Shown piece by piece: positions 28,797 through 40,800 of a stretch of DNA of 64,000 bases. Numbering within the stretch: position 1 is the stretch's first letter; each line of letters begins with the position of its first letter. A program made the position numbers and the translations under genes. Below the pieces are notes generated by a model. The model saw only the letters and a list, made by a program, of their open reading frames with translations. It was not told the origin of the DNA and did not search any database. Source of the stretch: Orbaceae bacterium BiB (lineage in GTDB: Bacteria > Pseudomonadota > Gammaproteobacteria > Enterobacterales > Orbaceae); NCBI GenBank assembly GCA_036251205.1, contig CP133958.1, forward strand, positions 1,054,001 through 1,118,000. The letters run 5' to 3'.

Positions 28797-29117
28797 ATGT
28801 CCCATTTCATTGCAGAAAATAGCTTTGCTAATCAAGTTTATGCAATTATTGCTGCTATTCCACCAGGTAAAGTGGTTACTTATGGACAAATAGCTAAAAT
28901 GGCCGGAATGCCCAGTTATGTACGGCAAGTCTGTTTTATTTTACGAAAGCTACCTAAAGAGAGTAAATTACCTTGCCACCGCATTATTAATGGTCAAGGG
29001 CGATTGTCCGTTAAAGATGAAACCTATCGTCGTTATAAATTGAAATTAATCGAAGAAGGCATTGAGTTTAATCAGAACGATAAAATTGATCTAAAAAAAT
29101 ATGGTTGGCATATTTAA
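28797..29117 (+). CDS. MGMT-family protein (Atl/YbaZ-like, keeps PCHR cysteine)
   Basis: A 106-residue protein equivalent to only the DNA-binding/active-site domain of O6-alkylguanine methyltransferase. The order of motifs (VYAIIAAIPPGKVVTYGQIAKMAG, the R43 helix, LPCHRIINGQGRLS) follows E. coli YbaZ (Atl), a protein that flags alkylated guanines for nucleotide excision repair and has PWHR in place of PCHR. Here Cys60 is present, so methyl transfer is chemically possible. The ATG has only a weak upstream ribosome site. The protein ends like YbaZ with IDLKKYGWHI (YbaZ IDLQRYRWNY). Confidence 0.85.
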   Translation: MSHFIAENSFANQVYAIIAAIPPGKVVTYGQIAKMAGMPSYVRQVCFILRKLPKESKLPCHRIINGQGRLSVKDETYRRYKLKLIEEGIEFNQNDKIDLKKYGWHI

Positions 29118-29295
29118 CAGGCTAATTTTCGTTAAAATATTACTGTAAGTAGTGAATATAGAGAAAAATCTAAATCTCACTCCAGTAAAAATATCAGCAA
29201 CTCATCAAGCTAATCAGACTTAACATAGTTTGATGAGCAGCGGAATAACGATTCACTCAACGATACTCATGATGATTAGTCAAGCTGACTCATCA

Positions 29296-30039
29296 CTACA
29301 TTAACCAATCTTTAATTAAGGCTACAACTTGCTTAGGTTGGGCTGTATGTACATTATGACCCGCGCCCTCAACAGTTGTAATGGCAGCATAAGGAAATTG
29401 CGTCAAAATATCACTCAAATAATCATCAATAATATAATTTGACTGACTGCCACGAATAAATAGCACTGGCTGCCGATAAGGCTCAATTTCAGACCAACCA
29501 CGAATATCGGCATAATGTTTTGTGATCGCTTGATAATTAAATAACCATCGACCTGATTTATAGGATTTCAATAAAAATAAAATGATCGGCTCTGGGATAT
29601 AGGCACTCATTGTCTGTTGGATATCTTTTCTCTCTGTCAGATGATCCGCAATACACGCATCAATTGCTTTAAATACTCGTGTATGTGAGTCAGCACAATA
29701 GCTTATTGGTGCAATATCTAACACCACCATATGCGCAATTAAGTGAGGCGCTATTTGGGTTAACTGCATTGCTACTTTTCCACCCATTGAGTGACCAACT
29801 AAAATAATATTTTGTAACGATAATTGATTAATTAATTTAAAAACATCATCAGCCATCAATGCATAATTCATCTCATCAGACCAAGGAGATAAACCATGAT
29901 TACGCAGATCAATTTGAATCACTTGATAATCTTGACTAAATTCCCGTGCCAGAATGGCTAAATTATCCAAATTACCAAATAAACCATGTAAAAAGACGAT
30001 GGGTTGACCTGTGCCTGTTGTTTTATAATGAAGTTGCAT
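29296..30039 (-). CDS. ybfF: Alpha/beta hydrolase esterase YbfF
   Basis: A 247-residue cytoplasmic esterase. Oxyanion and nucleophile motifs are IVFLHGLFGNLDNLAIL and ILVGHSMGGKVAMQL (Ser about 89), the catalytic aspartate is around LVLDIAPISY/IRGSQSNYI, and the histidine is in EGAGHNVHTAQPKQV. The length and motif order match E. coli YbfF (254), which cleaves short acyl esters and malonyl-CoA in vitro. Physiological role unknown. It is convergent with the MGMT-like gene and divergent from rnb. Confidence 0.88.
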   Translation of the reverse strand: MQLHYKTTGTGQPIVFLHGLFGNLDNLAILAREFSQDYQVIQIDLRNHGLSPWSDEMNYALMADDVFKLINQLSLQNIILVGHSMGGKVAMQLTQIAPHLIAHMVVLDIAPISYCADSHTRVFKAIDACIADHLTERKDIQQTMSAYIPEPIILFLLKSYKSGRWLFNYQAITKHYADIRGWSEIEPYRQPVLFIRGSQSNYIIDDYLSDILTQFPYAAITTVEGAGHNVHTAQPKQVVALIKDWLM

Positions 30040-30262
30040 ACAATATCAAAAATATTTCTAATTCAAATGAAGTCTACTTTACTGTGAATTTTACGATAAA
30101 ACCACCTCTTTTTGATAGCAATAACCGATATTCTATAACCAATTGATACTGATAGGACAATGATTTGTCGATTTTAATCAGTTATTAAATAAAAATTACA
30201 GATGATTAAGATAAACTCTGTTAAAATCATCACAATTTTATTCAGCCACTACGATAACAACT

Positions 30263-32194
30263 ATGCTACAAAATAATCCATTATTAGCACAACTAAAACA
30301 ACAACTTCATTCTCAAACACCTCGCGCAGAAGGAGTCGTCAAAGCCCATGACAAAGGTTATGGTTTTTTAGAAACTGATAATAAAAAAAGCTATTTTATT
30401 CCAGCTAGCCAGATGAAAAATGTCCTAGACGGCGATAAAGTTTCTGGAATATTAATCGAAAATGGTGAGAAAACCTCCTTTGAACCTGACACATTAATTG
30501 AACCAGCACTCAATACTTTTTTAGCTCAAGTCACCTTTAGTAATAAAGCGCTAGAGATTATCCCTGAAAGTGTATCCAACCGTCTAATTAAATGTAAAGT
30601 ATCTAATGATATTGAACAAAAGCTGCAAGAACATGACTGGGTAAAAGCAAAATTAGTGTCCCATCCGCTACGAGACAAGAGTGGCTTTTTTGCTGAAATA
30701 ACTCAATTTGTTGCTGAAGATAAAGATATCAATGCGTTATGGCTGATTGCCTTAGCAAAATATAACTTAGAGGCATCGGCACCAAATGAAGTGATCTGGA
30801 ACGAACCTGAAAATACAGATCAATCTCGTATCGACCTGACTGATGTTGACTTTTTTACTATTGATGGTGCCGAGACGCAAGATATGGATGATGCACTATC
30901 AATCACTCAAGATGAGCAAGGTAATTATATTCTGCAAGTTGCTATTGCAGATCCTAGCGCTTATATTAATGAAGAGAGCGAAATCGATACTATTGCTTGT
31001 AGCCGTAGTTTTTCAACTTATTTACCTGGTTTTACCATTTCAATGCTACCAGAATCTCTGGCGAATAAACTGTGCTCCCTAAAAGCCAATGAAAAACGTC
31101 CGGCTCTGGTTTGCAAAATTGTCATAAATCCACAAGGTGATATCTGTTATGATGCAACACAATTTAATTTAGCTTGGGTAGAATCAAAAGCCAAATTGAG
31201 TTATGAAGGCGTGTCAAACTTTATCGATCATGATGAAGATTTATCAATAGAAATACCAAATATTCAGTCACAATTAAAATTATTACTACAATTAGCTGAG
31301 ATCAGAAACAACTGGCGTTATGAAAATGCGCTGTTATTTAGAGATAACCCAGACTACTATTTTATATTTGATAATAATCGTCAGCTGATTAATATCAAAA
31401 AACAGACTAAGCTTACCGCGCATAAAATGGTTGAAGAGGCTATGGTCATCGCCAATCAAGCATTTACGGATATACTTCAAAAACAGTTACCTCAAGGGAT
31501 ATTTAATATTCACGCGGGATTTGAAAGTAAATATTTAGATGTAGTCATAAAAATACTAAGCGAAAACAATATAGAAGGTTTTGATAAAGATCGTTTATCT
31601 TCATTTGAAGGTTATAAAGCTTTACGTCAACTCACCGAAAAGAACCAACTACTTGAATACCGCCTAAGACGTTACCAATCACCGGCAGATTTCGCTTTCG
31701 AAGCTAATCCTCATTTTGGTTTAGGCTTTCATGCGTATGCTACATGGACATCACCAATTCGAAAATATGGTGATCTGCTAAATCATCGTTTGCTTAAATC
31801 AATGATTAACGGTACTTCACCCACTGTGCTTGATAGTAAAATATTGTCTATCATGAATAAACGCCGTAGAGCAACAAGACTCGCTGAAAGAGAAGTGAGT
31901 AACAAATTATATTGTCAATATTTGCAAGATAAAGTGGGACAAAAGTTTGCTGCTGAAATCATTGATCTCAACCGTGGCGGGGCTAAAGTCCGTTTAACTG
32001 ATATCGGTGCAGTTGCTTTTCTACCAGCCTCATTAATCCATAACCAACGTAATGAACTTACAATATCACCAGAAAATGGGTATATCAAAATTAAAGATGA
32101 GTTAGCCTATCAGCTACTTGATACAGTTGATGTCACGATTAATGAAGTAAAAAAAGAAACGGGCTCAATTATTGTAGGAATTGCTCGAGAGTAA
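30263..32194 (+). CDS. rnb: Exoribonuclease II
   Basis: A 643-residue 3'-to-5' exoribonuclease, the same length as E. coli RNase II (644). The order is: N-terminal cold-shock-like domains (EGVVKAHDKGYGFLETDNKKSYFIP), the RNB catalytic domain with FFTIDGAETQDMDDALSI (the four aspartates that bind magnesium), the YATWTSPIRKYGDLLNHRLL motif, and a C-terminal S1 domain (AEIIDLNRGGAKVRLTDIGAVAFLPASLI). It degrades single-stranded RNA in a processive manner. It stands alone on the plus strand. Confidence 0.94.
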   Translation: MLQNNPLLAQLKQQLHSQTPRAEGVVKAHDKGYGFLETDNKKSYFIPASQMKNVLDGDKVSGILIENGEKTSFEPDTLIEPALNTFLAQVTFSNKALEIIPESVSNRLIKCKVSNDIEQKLQEHDWVKAKLVSHPLRDKSGFFAEITQFVAEDKDINALWLIALAKYNLEASAPNEVIWNEPENTDQSRIDLTDVDFFTIDGAETQDMDDALSITQDEQGNYILQVAIADPSAYINEESEIDTIACSRSFSTYLPGFTISMLPESLANKLCSLKANEKRPALVCKIVINPQGDICYDATQFNLAWVESKAKLSYEGVSNFIDHDEDLSIEIPNIQSQLKLLLQLAEIRNNWRYENALLFRDNPDYYFIFDNNRQLINIKKQTKLTAHKMVEEAMVIANQAFTDILQKQLPQGIFNIHAGFESKYLDVVIKILSENNIEGFDKDRLSSFEGYKALRQLTEKNQLLEYRLRRYQSPADFAFEANPHFGLGFHAYATWTSPIRKYGDLLNHRLLKSMINGTSPTVLDSKILSIMNKRRRATRLAEREVSNKLYCQYLQDKVGQKFAAEIIDLNRGGAKVRLTDIGAVAFLPASLIHNQRNELTISPENGYIKIKDELAYQLLDTVDVTINEVKKETGSIIVGIARE

Positions 32195-32214
32195 ATATTT
32201 AGTCAATAAGGTCA

Positions 32215-32237
32215 AGTAGGTACGGTATGTACCTACT
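32215..32237. terminator. Hairpin between rnb and sspB
   Basis: Perfect 9-bp stem AGTAGGTAC/GTACCTACT with a five-base loop, lying between the convergent rnb and sspB stops; only short T-runs flank it. Confidence 0.65.
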
Positions 32238-32248
32238 CTTAACAAAAA

Positions 32249-32641
32249 TTATTTTACTACCCGGAATGGACTAGTTGGTTTTTTAGTCGGCTCCTCAGCA
32301 GTACGATTTTCGTATTGTGGTTCAGCTTCAAAAGCGATACCGGCACCATTCTCTCGTGCATAAACAGCCTCGATAGCCGCCATCGGAACGACAATATGAT
32401 TAGGTTGACCGGCAAATCTTGCGTTAAATTCAATCTCATCATTATTAACCGAATATTGTCCCACAGATTGAGGGGCAATATTTAATACAATTTGGTTATT
32501 TTGTATATATTCACTAGGGACAATCACACCATATACGGTTGTATTAACAATAATATGTGGTGTTAAACCATTATCAACAATCCAATCATAAATCGCCTTA
32601 AATAAATAAGGACGGCGAGGACTCATTGCTAAATCATCCAT
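32249..32641 (-). CDS. sspB: ClpXP adaptor SspB
   Basis: A 130-residue adaptor that binds the SsrA tag of stalled-translation products and hands them to ClpXP. The N-terminal domain (MSPRRPYLFKAIYDWIVDNGLTPHIIVNTTVYGVIVP...IVLNIAPQSVGQYSVNNDEIEFNARFAGQPNHIVVPMAAIEAVYARENGAGIAF, in pieces) is the family core. A disordered linker ends in PFRVVK, the conserved ClpX-binding tail. It starts 7 bp after sspA, an operon arrangement kept across gammaproteobacteria. Confidence 0.95.
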   Translation of the reverse strand: MDDLAMSPRRPYLFKAIYDWIVDNGLTPHIIVNTTVYGVIVPSEYIQNNQIVLNIAPQSVGQYSVNNDEIEFNARFAGQPNHIVVPMAAIEAVYARENGAGIAFEAEPQYENRTAEEPTKKPTSPFRVVK

Positions 32642-32648
32642 AATCTTA

Positions 32649-33281
32649 TTAGGCTCTCATCTTCTTTTCATCATCAGTTAATGACTCAATAAACGCTGGA
32701 CGCTCAAAAATTCGATTCATATAGCTGATATAATGTTTTTCAGCCGTTTTAGGCAGCGTAATATCTAAAATAGGTAAGCGCCATAATAACGGAGCAAAAT
32801 AGCAGTCACATAAAGTAAAATCATCACTCATAAAGTACGGTTTTTCTTTAAACATGACAGAAACAGCCGTTAGATCATCTTGTAATGATTTTCTAGCTTC
32901 CTTCGCTTCTTCAGATTTAGGTGAATTAATAATTGTTTCATAAGCGGAGTACCACTCTTTACGCATACGATACATCGTTAACCGAGAGTTAGCTCTCACA
33001 ATCGGATAAACGGGCATTAAAGGTGGATGAGGAAAACGTTCATCAAGATATTCTAATGCAATATGAGGTTCATATAAGGTTAAGTCGCGATCGATAAGTG
33101 TCGGAATAGTGCCATAAGGGTTAAGATCTAATAACTCTTGAGGTAAATGATTAGCCTCAACAAACTCAATCTCAGCAGTAACGCCCTTTTCCGCTAAAAC
33201 AAAACGTACCTGATGACCATAAATATCCGTTGTATCACAAAATAATGTCATTACAGAACGTTTATTAACAGCAACTACCAT
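32649..33281 (-). CDS. sspA: Stringent starvation protein A
   Basis: A 210-residue RNA-polymerase-associated protein with a glutathione-transferase fold. It begins MVVAVNKRSVMTLFCDTTDIYGHQVRFVLAEKG and contains LDERFPHPPLMPVYPIVRANSRL, the surface block conserved in SspA. It binds sigma-70 holoenzyme and is needed for starvation and acid survival and, in phage P1, for late gene activation. Followed immediately by sspB. The 247-bp upstream gap to eno includes the eno terminator and AT-rich DNA. Confidence 0.95.
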   Translation of the reverse strand: MVVAVNKRSVMTLFCDTTDIYGHQVRFVLAEKGVTAEIEFVEANHLPQELLDLNPYGTIPTLIDRDLTLYEPHIALEYLDERFPHPPLMPVYPIVRANSRLTMYRMRKEWYSAYETIINSPKSEEAKEARKSLQDDLTAVSVMFKEKPYFMSDDFTLCDCYFAPLLWRLPILDITLPKTAEKHYISYMNRIFERPAFIESLTDDEKKMRA

Positions 33282-33471
33282 GTTAACTCCAAATTTATAA
33301 ATAAAGTATTTATATCAAGTGGAGATATTTTAGCAAATTGGGAATCAAATTTGTGAAAAAAATAATAATTCTTTTGTTTTATTTGTTAATAAATATCAAA
33401 TCTAAAAATAAAACCACAAATAATCAATAAATTATTAATTTAATAAGCAACAATAAAAAATAGTTTATATA

Positions 33472-33503
33472 AAAAAACCTACTGATCACTCAGTAGGTTT
33501 TTT
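33472..33503 (-). terminator. Terminator after eno
   Basis: Stem of about 12 bp (AAAAACCTACTG with CAGTAGGTTTTT) and a short loop, T-tract on the minus strand, 25 bp downstream of the eno stop. Confidence 0.88.
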
Positions 33504-33528
33504 ATAAAAATCAACAATAATCTAAAAA

Positions 33529-36540
<3,012 letters not shown>

Positions 36541-36663
36541 TTACCTTTAAATTCAGCCAAATTTGCTCGAAATAAAAACAATATTACAATTAATCAGACG
36601 GGTTAGTAGTGTAGCAGAATACTACCTTTGTCACAATGGAATAATTTATTTTTAGTTTGTACT

Positions 36664-38289
36664 TTAATATGATTCTTTTGCTAACTTCACAACTCGATTA
36701 AACATATATTTTAATAAAGTGGGAATAACATCGACTCCGCGTTCTTTCACATCATCACAAATCGCAATCGCTAAGTCAGGTTTGGAACTTTTGTGTATCG
36801 CCTTTTGAATAATTTTATGTACCGGCAAATCAATATGCTCAATTGTGCCATAACCCATCATTTTATAAACATGACTAAAACCATTTTTAAATAAAAAATT
36901 CTCAATATCTCTTGCTGGTAATACCGTTAAATAATTATTGACCTCATGATGAGTTGGGCATAGAGAACGAACTGTATCAGCATATTTCTTACCTGCAATA
37001 TCCCCATCCGTTAAAACATGCCAATGAATTCCCATTTTATTCGCATATTTAATCAATGGTTTTAGTCCACACTGTGCAAACTCAATTAATTCAATACCTT
37101 CAGAATTTAAATGGAAACCACACTGCTCCGCTAACTCACGTAACAACCAGACCTCTGTTTCTCCCTCAACTAGCAACCAACATCGTGAAAAGATAGCCGA
37201 AGCGCGTCGATAGAGAATATGAAACATAATCTTTCGCTTATCAGTAAGAGTTAAACCATTTTCACCAGTACTCATCGCTACAATACCTGAGGGTTTACGC
37301 ATTAAATGGTAAATATGTTCTAACGAAAATAATGAAACTAAATCACTAGAATTAGTTGTAATAAATTTTTGAGTCGGAAAATTTTTTAGTAAACGGAAAC
37401 CTACCGATAATAAAATACGATGTAATTGACTTTCCGGTTCTTCCAAAATAAGAATAGGCATTGCATTAGGTTGTAGTTGATTATTACCTTTTGCTGTTAA
37501 AATAGCACCAAAGACCCCCATTAACATAATGCGAATATAATCACTATCTAAATCATCTAACAAATCATTAATCTTGTCTAAGGAGTTCCACTCATCCATA
37601 CTTGGAGAAGGGTTTTTAGCAATGTATTTATAGTGATAACGTCTTTTTTTATCAACTAAATAGTATTCTAATAGTGCTTTTGCTGCCACTACGCCACGCT
37701 CTAAATCATGAGGTGAAAACTGTGTTGAGTGTTCAGCAAGCTGAGCTGATAATTGTGTTAAATAATAAGTCGAGAGTGGTTGATTAGTGATTGGTAAAGT
37801 ATCTTCATTAATCGTCTTTTTTAAGCGCATTGCGGGGTTCAAGGTAATTAATAATTCGATCATTGCTGATTCATTTTCTAGAGTAATTTTATTACCGTGC
37901 ATATCAGTAAAAAAATGATGGGTAACAATTTTATTTTGACGCTTATCCGCTTTAATTTGATAACAAAGCACTGATTTCATCAAAGTCGAATCTTGATAAA
38001 CAACTTTAGTTAGTGGTTGATACTGTTCAACTTTTAACTCGTCAATAAAACTTTCCGTAAACCTAAAACTGATACTCGCCAAATCAGCTTGATATTTTTC
38101 ATCATAAAAAAAATCGCTTTCAACAAATTGATAAAATAAATTATCTAAAGAGAGTAACATCAGTGCACTAATTAAACTTGAACGTCCCCAGCGATTTTCA
38201 CCAATTAAAACGTTACTATCACGATTAAGTCTCAGTGTTAACTGTTTAATCCCTCGAAATCCATGAATATCAACGCTTGCTAAATACAT
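36664..38289 (-). CDS. ybjD: OLD-family ATPase/TOPRIM protein (YbjD-like)
   Basis: A 541-residue protein matching E. coli YbjD in length and start (MYLASVDIHGFRGIKQLTLRLNRDSNVLIGEN). An N-terminal SMC/RecF-like ATPase (Walker A residues 30-38, an ABC-type signature region and Walker B PILILEEPESQLHR) is followed by a TOPRIM domain with WLLVEGETEVWLLRELAE and HVLTDGDIAGKKYADTV, whose acidic residues would bind metal for DNA cleavage. The Walker A lysine is replaced by arginine (GENRWGRSS). OLD proteins act in DNA repair and phage defence; for YbjD the role is unknown. It is monocistronic. Confidence 0.85.
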   Translation of the reverse strand: MYLASVDIHGFRGIKQLTLRLNRDSNVLIGENRWGRSSLISALMLLSLDNLFYQFVESDFFYDEKYQADLASISFRFTESFIDELKVEQYQPLTKVVYQDSTLMKSVLCYQIKADKRQNKIVTHHFFTDMHGNKITLENESAMIELLITLNPAMRLKKTINEDTLPITNQPLSTYYLTQLSAQLAEHSTQFSPHDLERGVVAAKALLEYYLVDKKRRYHYKYIAKNPSPSMDEWNSLDKINDLLDDLDSDYIRIMLMGVFGAILTAKGNNQLQPNAMPILILEEPESQLHRILLSVGFRLLKNFPTQKFITTNSSDLVSLFSLEHIYHLMRKPSGIVAMSTGENGLTLTDKRKIMFHILYRRASAIFSRCWLLVEGETEVWLLRELAEQCGFHLNSEGIELIEFAQCGLKPLIKYANKMGIHWHVLTDGDIAGKKYADTVRSLCPTHHEVNNYLTVLPARDIENFLFKNGFSHVYKMMGYGTIEHIDLPVHKIIQKAIHKSSKPDLAIAICDDVKERGVDVIPTLLKYMFNRVVKLAKESY

Positions 38290-38507
38290 AAGCTCACCAT
38301 TTATTAAATTACTGGTTAATTAATATACTTAATTCCATCCTGTTATACAAATCAAGTTAATAAATCTTTTATAAAGTGCTAAAAACAGCACTAGAAATAC
38401 TGATTACACAGTAGTAGAAGTAATAATACGGTGTGTTTTTTGATCTAATTCACGAAAAATTAAAAATTTATTTTTATTTTTAGCTAACTTATATTATTCT
38501 CTCGCTA

Positions 38508-38527
38508 AAATTGAAACGTTTCAATTT
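38508..38527. promoter_or_regulatory. Perfect 20-bp LacI-type operator palindrome
   Basis: A perfect dyad centred between 38517 and 38518 with core GAAACGTTTC, the CG-centred pattern bound by LacI/GalR/PurR-family repressors. It lies just downstream of a TATTAT-like -10 (about 38491-38498) and about 55 bp before the PhnP-like gene start, a position that would block transcription. Its repressor is not known. Confidence 0.7.
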
Positions 38528-38582
38528 ACAAATGCAGTTGATAAACGAATATGACAAAAATATGCCAAAAGAGGAGAACAAT

Positions 38583-39410
38583 TTGAAAATTCATTTTTTA
38601 GGCTCTGGCGCCTCAGAAGGAATACCTAATCCATTTTGTAAATGTGAAATATGTGAAAAGACACGTGTCGCAAAAGGTAAAAATATCAGAACACGTAGCG
38701 CATTAATTATTGATGATCTTATGCAAATTGATTTTGCTCCAGAATTTAGCTATCAAGTCATGCGAGAAAATATTGATGTCACTAAAATAAAAGATCTATT
38801 ATTTACTCACACTCACCCCGATCACTTCAATGTCGGCGATCTTTTTAGCCGCATGGTAGATTATGGCTTCAATATAACTCATCCTCTATATATTTATGGT
38901 AACGATATTGCAATTAATGGCTGTTTAGCTGTTTTACCTAACTACAGCCAAGAACGGTTTGTGTTTAACCTTGCTATTCCTTATCAACCATTTATCACAT
39001 CAAGTGGCTATCAAGTTACACCATTATTAGCTAATCATGCAAAATGGGAGTTTTGCTACATCTATCTGATTGAAAAAGAGGGTAAAACGATGTTATATGG
39101 CCATGATTCAGGTTATTTCCCTGAACTCACTTGGCAATGGCTAAAAAATAGCGGTAAAAAAATTGATCTCGCTATTTTTGAATGCTCTTATGGTTACAAA
39201 CAAAATGATCGTACAAATAACCACATGAGTATTGAAACCGTAATCTCCTCTCAAAAACGAATGATCGACGATGGTATATTCCACGATAAAACACAATTAA
39301 TCACATCACACCATTCACACAGTAGTGGTTTTATGCATGATGAATTAGTTGCGATCTTTGCACCATACAATATTACTGTTGCCTATGATGGTTTAACAGA
39401 AACAATATAA
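38583..39410 (+). CDS. Metallo-beta-lactamase-fold hydrolase, PhnP-like
   Basis: A 275-residue phosphodiesterase-like enzyme. The motifs are KIHFLGSGASEGIPNPFCKCEICEKTR (a structural zinc Cys cluster as in PhnP), the metal site LLFTHTHPDHFNVGD, LLANHAKWEF, YGHDSGYFPELTW and TSHHSHSSGF. PhnP cleaves ribosyl-1,2-cyclic phosphates; the substrate here is open. I choose TTG 38583 since a strong GAGGAG lies 6 bp upstream; the ATG at 38562 has no ribosome site and TTG 38511 lies inside the operator. It is followed after 18 bp by a nucleoside-type transporter, which suggests a nucleoside or sugar-phosphate salvage function. Confidence 0.78.
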   Translation: MKIHFLGSGASEGIPNPFCKCEICEKTRVAKGKNIRTRSALIIDDLMQIDFAPEFSYQVMRENIDVTKIKDLLFTHTHPDHFNVGDLFSRMVDYGFNITHPLYIYGNDIAINGCLAVLPNYSQERFVFNLAIPYQPFITSSGYQVTPLLANHAKWEFCYIYLIEKEGKTMLYGHDSGYFPELTWQWLKNSGKKIDLAIFECSYGYKQNDRTNNHMSIETVISSQKRMIDDGIFHDKTQLITSHHSHSSGFMHDELVAIFAPYNITVAYDGLTETI

Positions 39411-39428
39411 TATATCAAGGAATTATAA

Positions 39429-40652
39429 ATGCTTAAGTTACCTCGTTTACTGATTATGATGTTTTTACAATATTTTGTGCAAGGTGCATGGAATATGGTT
39501 ATCGGAGCAGTACTTGCTGCCTATGGTTTAAAAGAAATTGTTGGCTCAACTTACTCCGTTTTGGGAATTGCGACTATCATTTCACCACTATTTATTGGTA
39601 TGATTGCCGATAGATTTATTGCTTCACAAAAAGTGATGGGGGTTTTACATCTACTAAATGCAATCGTACTATTCATGTTACCTAATTTTATTGAAAGTGG
39701 TAATGATGCCGGCTTTCTGGCAATGATCTTTATTGTTGGATTACTATTTTATCCAACGACCGCATTAGCAAACAGTGTGAGCTTTAGACATATTGATGGT
39801 GTAAAATGGTTCCCGATTGTACGTGTATTTGGTACCATTGGTTTTATGACCGTTGGCTTTACAATGGGTTCAACCTTTCTTGATATTTCAAAATCAACCA
39901 ACTCATTTTTATTAGCGTCCGGTGCTTCTGTTCTATACGGTTTATACTGCTTTACACTACCAAATACCCCACCTAGTGCGAAAAATAAGAAAATCTCTAT
40001 TCGTGAAATTTTATGTTTAGATGCTTTATCACTCTTTAAAGATAAATATTTCTCTATCTTTATGTTTTCGACTTTTATTCTAATGATTGCGAAAACCGCT
40101 TATAGTGCTTATATTCCAGTTTATTTGCCGGTGTTAAATTTAGATCCAGCATCAATGATGCAAATCGCAACGGCGACTGAAGTACTCTTTATGGTATTTT
40201 TAGCATTTCTACTAGGTCGTTTTGGCTTTAAGAAAGTGATTTTATTTGGTTCAATCAGTTGGATTATTCGTAGTTTAATGCTATCACAAGCAGCTGTATC
40301 AGAGGACTATTTGGTCTATATCGTTGTCGCTTTATTATTACAGGGCTTATGTTGGGATTTCTTCTTCACAGCGGGCGATATCTATGTTGATAAGAAAGCT
40401 AAACCAGAAATAAAAGCTCAAGCACAAGGCTTGCGTTTTATCGTATCAAATGGTTTTGGTGTATTTATGGCAGCATCAGTCTGTGGTTTTATCAATAACC
40501 GAGTTGTTACGGAAAAGACCATGCCAGAAGCAGCGGCCCAATGGCAGGAGTTTTGGATCTATCCGGCAGTTGTTGCGGCAGTCGTTACTATCGGTTTTTG
40601 GATCTTCTTTAATGATAAAGATGTATTAATCAAACCAAAAGAAAAAGTTTAA
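39429..40652 (+). CDS. MFS transporter, nucleoside:H+ symporter (NupG/YegT) type
   Basis: A 407-residue membrane protein with 12 predicted helices. It begins LPRLLIMMFLQYFVQGAWNMVIGAVLAAYGL and contains IATIISPLFIGMIADRFIASQKVMG, the family-typical loop 2-3 motif; LLLQGLCWDFFFTAGDIYVDKKAKPEIKAQAQGL is characteristic of NHS-family carriers such as NupG and YegT. Its likely cargo is a nucleoside. It shares an operon with the PhnP-like hydrolase behind the palindromic operator. Confidence 0.82.
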   Translation: MLKLPRLLIMMFLQYFVQGAWNMVIGAVLAAYGLKEIVGSTYSVLGIATIISPLFIGMIADRFIASQKVMGVLHLLNAIVLFMLPNFIESGNDAGFLAMIFIVGLLFYPTTALANSVSFRHIDGVKWFPIVRVFGTIGFMTVGFTMGSTFLDISKSTNSFLLASGASVLYGLYCFTLPNTPPSAKNKKISIREILCLDALSLFKDKYFSIFMFSTFILMIAKTAYSAYIPVYLPVLNLDPASMMQIATATEVLFMVFLAFLLGRFGFKKVILFGSISWIIRSLMLSQAAVSEDYLVYIVVALLLQGLCWDFFFTAGDIYVDKKAKPEIKAQAQGLRFIVSNGFGVFMAASVCGFINNRVVTEKTMPEAAAQWQEFWIYPAVVAAVVTIGFWIFFNDKDVLIKPKEKV

Positions 40653-40666
40653 TTCTCTATGTTACT

Positions 40667-40706
40667 AAATATGTATTAACTTACGCCAAGTGGTTAATAC
40701 ATATTT
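40667..40706 (+). terminator. Terminator after the MFS transporter
   Basis: Perfect 14-bp AT-rich stem (AAATATGTATTAAC and its complement) with a 12-base loop, 15 bp after the stop. Confidence 0.65.
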
Positions 40707-40800
40707 AGCCTCATTACGTACCTAATATTTTATATAATAACCCCCCATATGATTAAATTAACGTTATAATACTCGCCTGTGTATTTATTATGTGAATTTT

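Noticed and set aside
38511-38582. Upstream starts (TTG 38511, ATG 38562) for the PhnP-like protein
   Set aside because: TTG 38511 lies inside the operator palindrome and neither has a ribosome site, while TTG 38583 has GAGGAG 6 bp upstream and opens at the first conserved strand.
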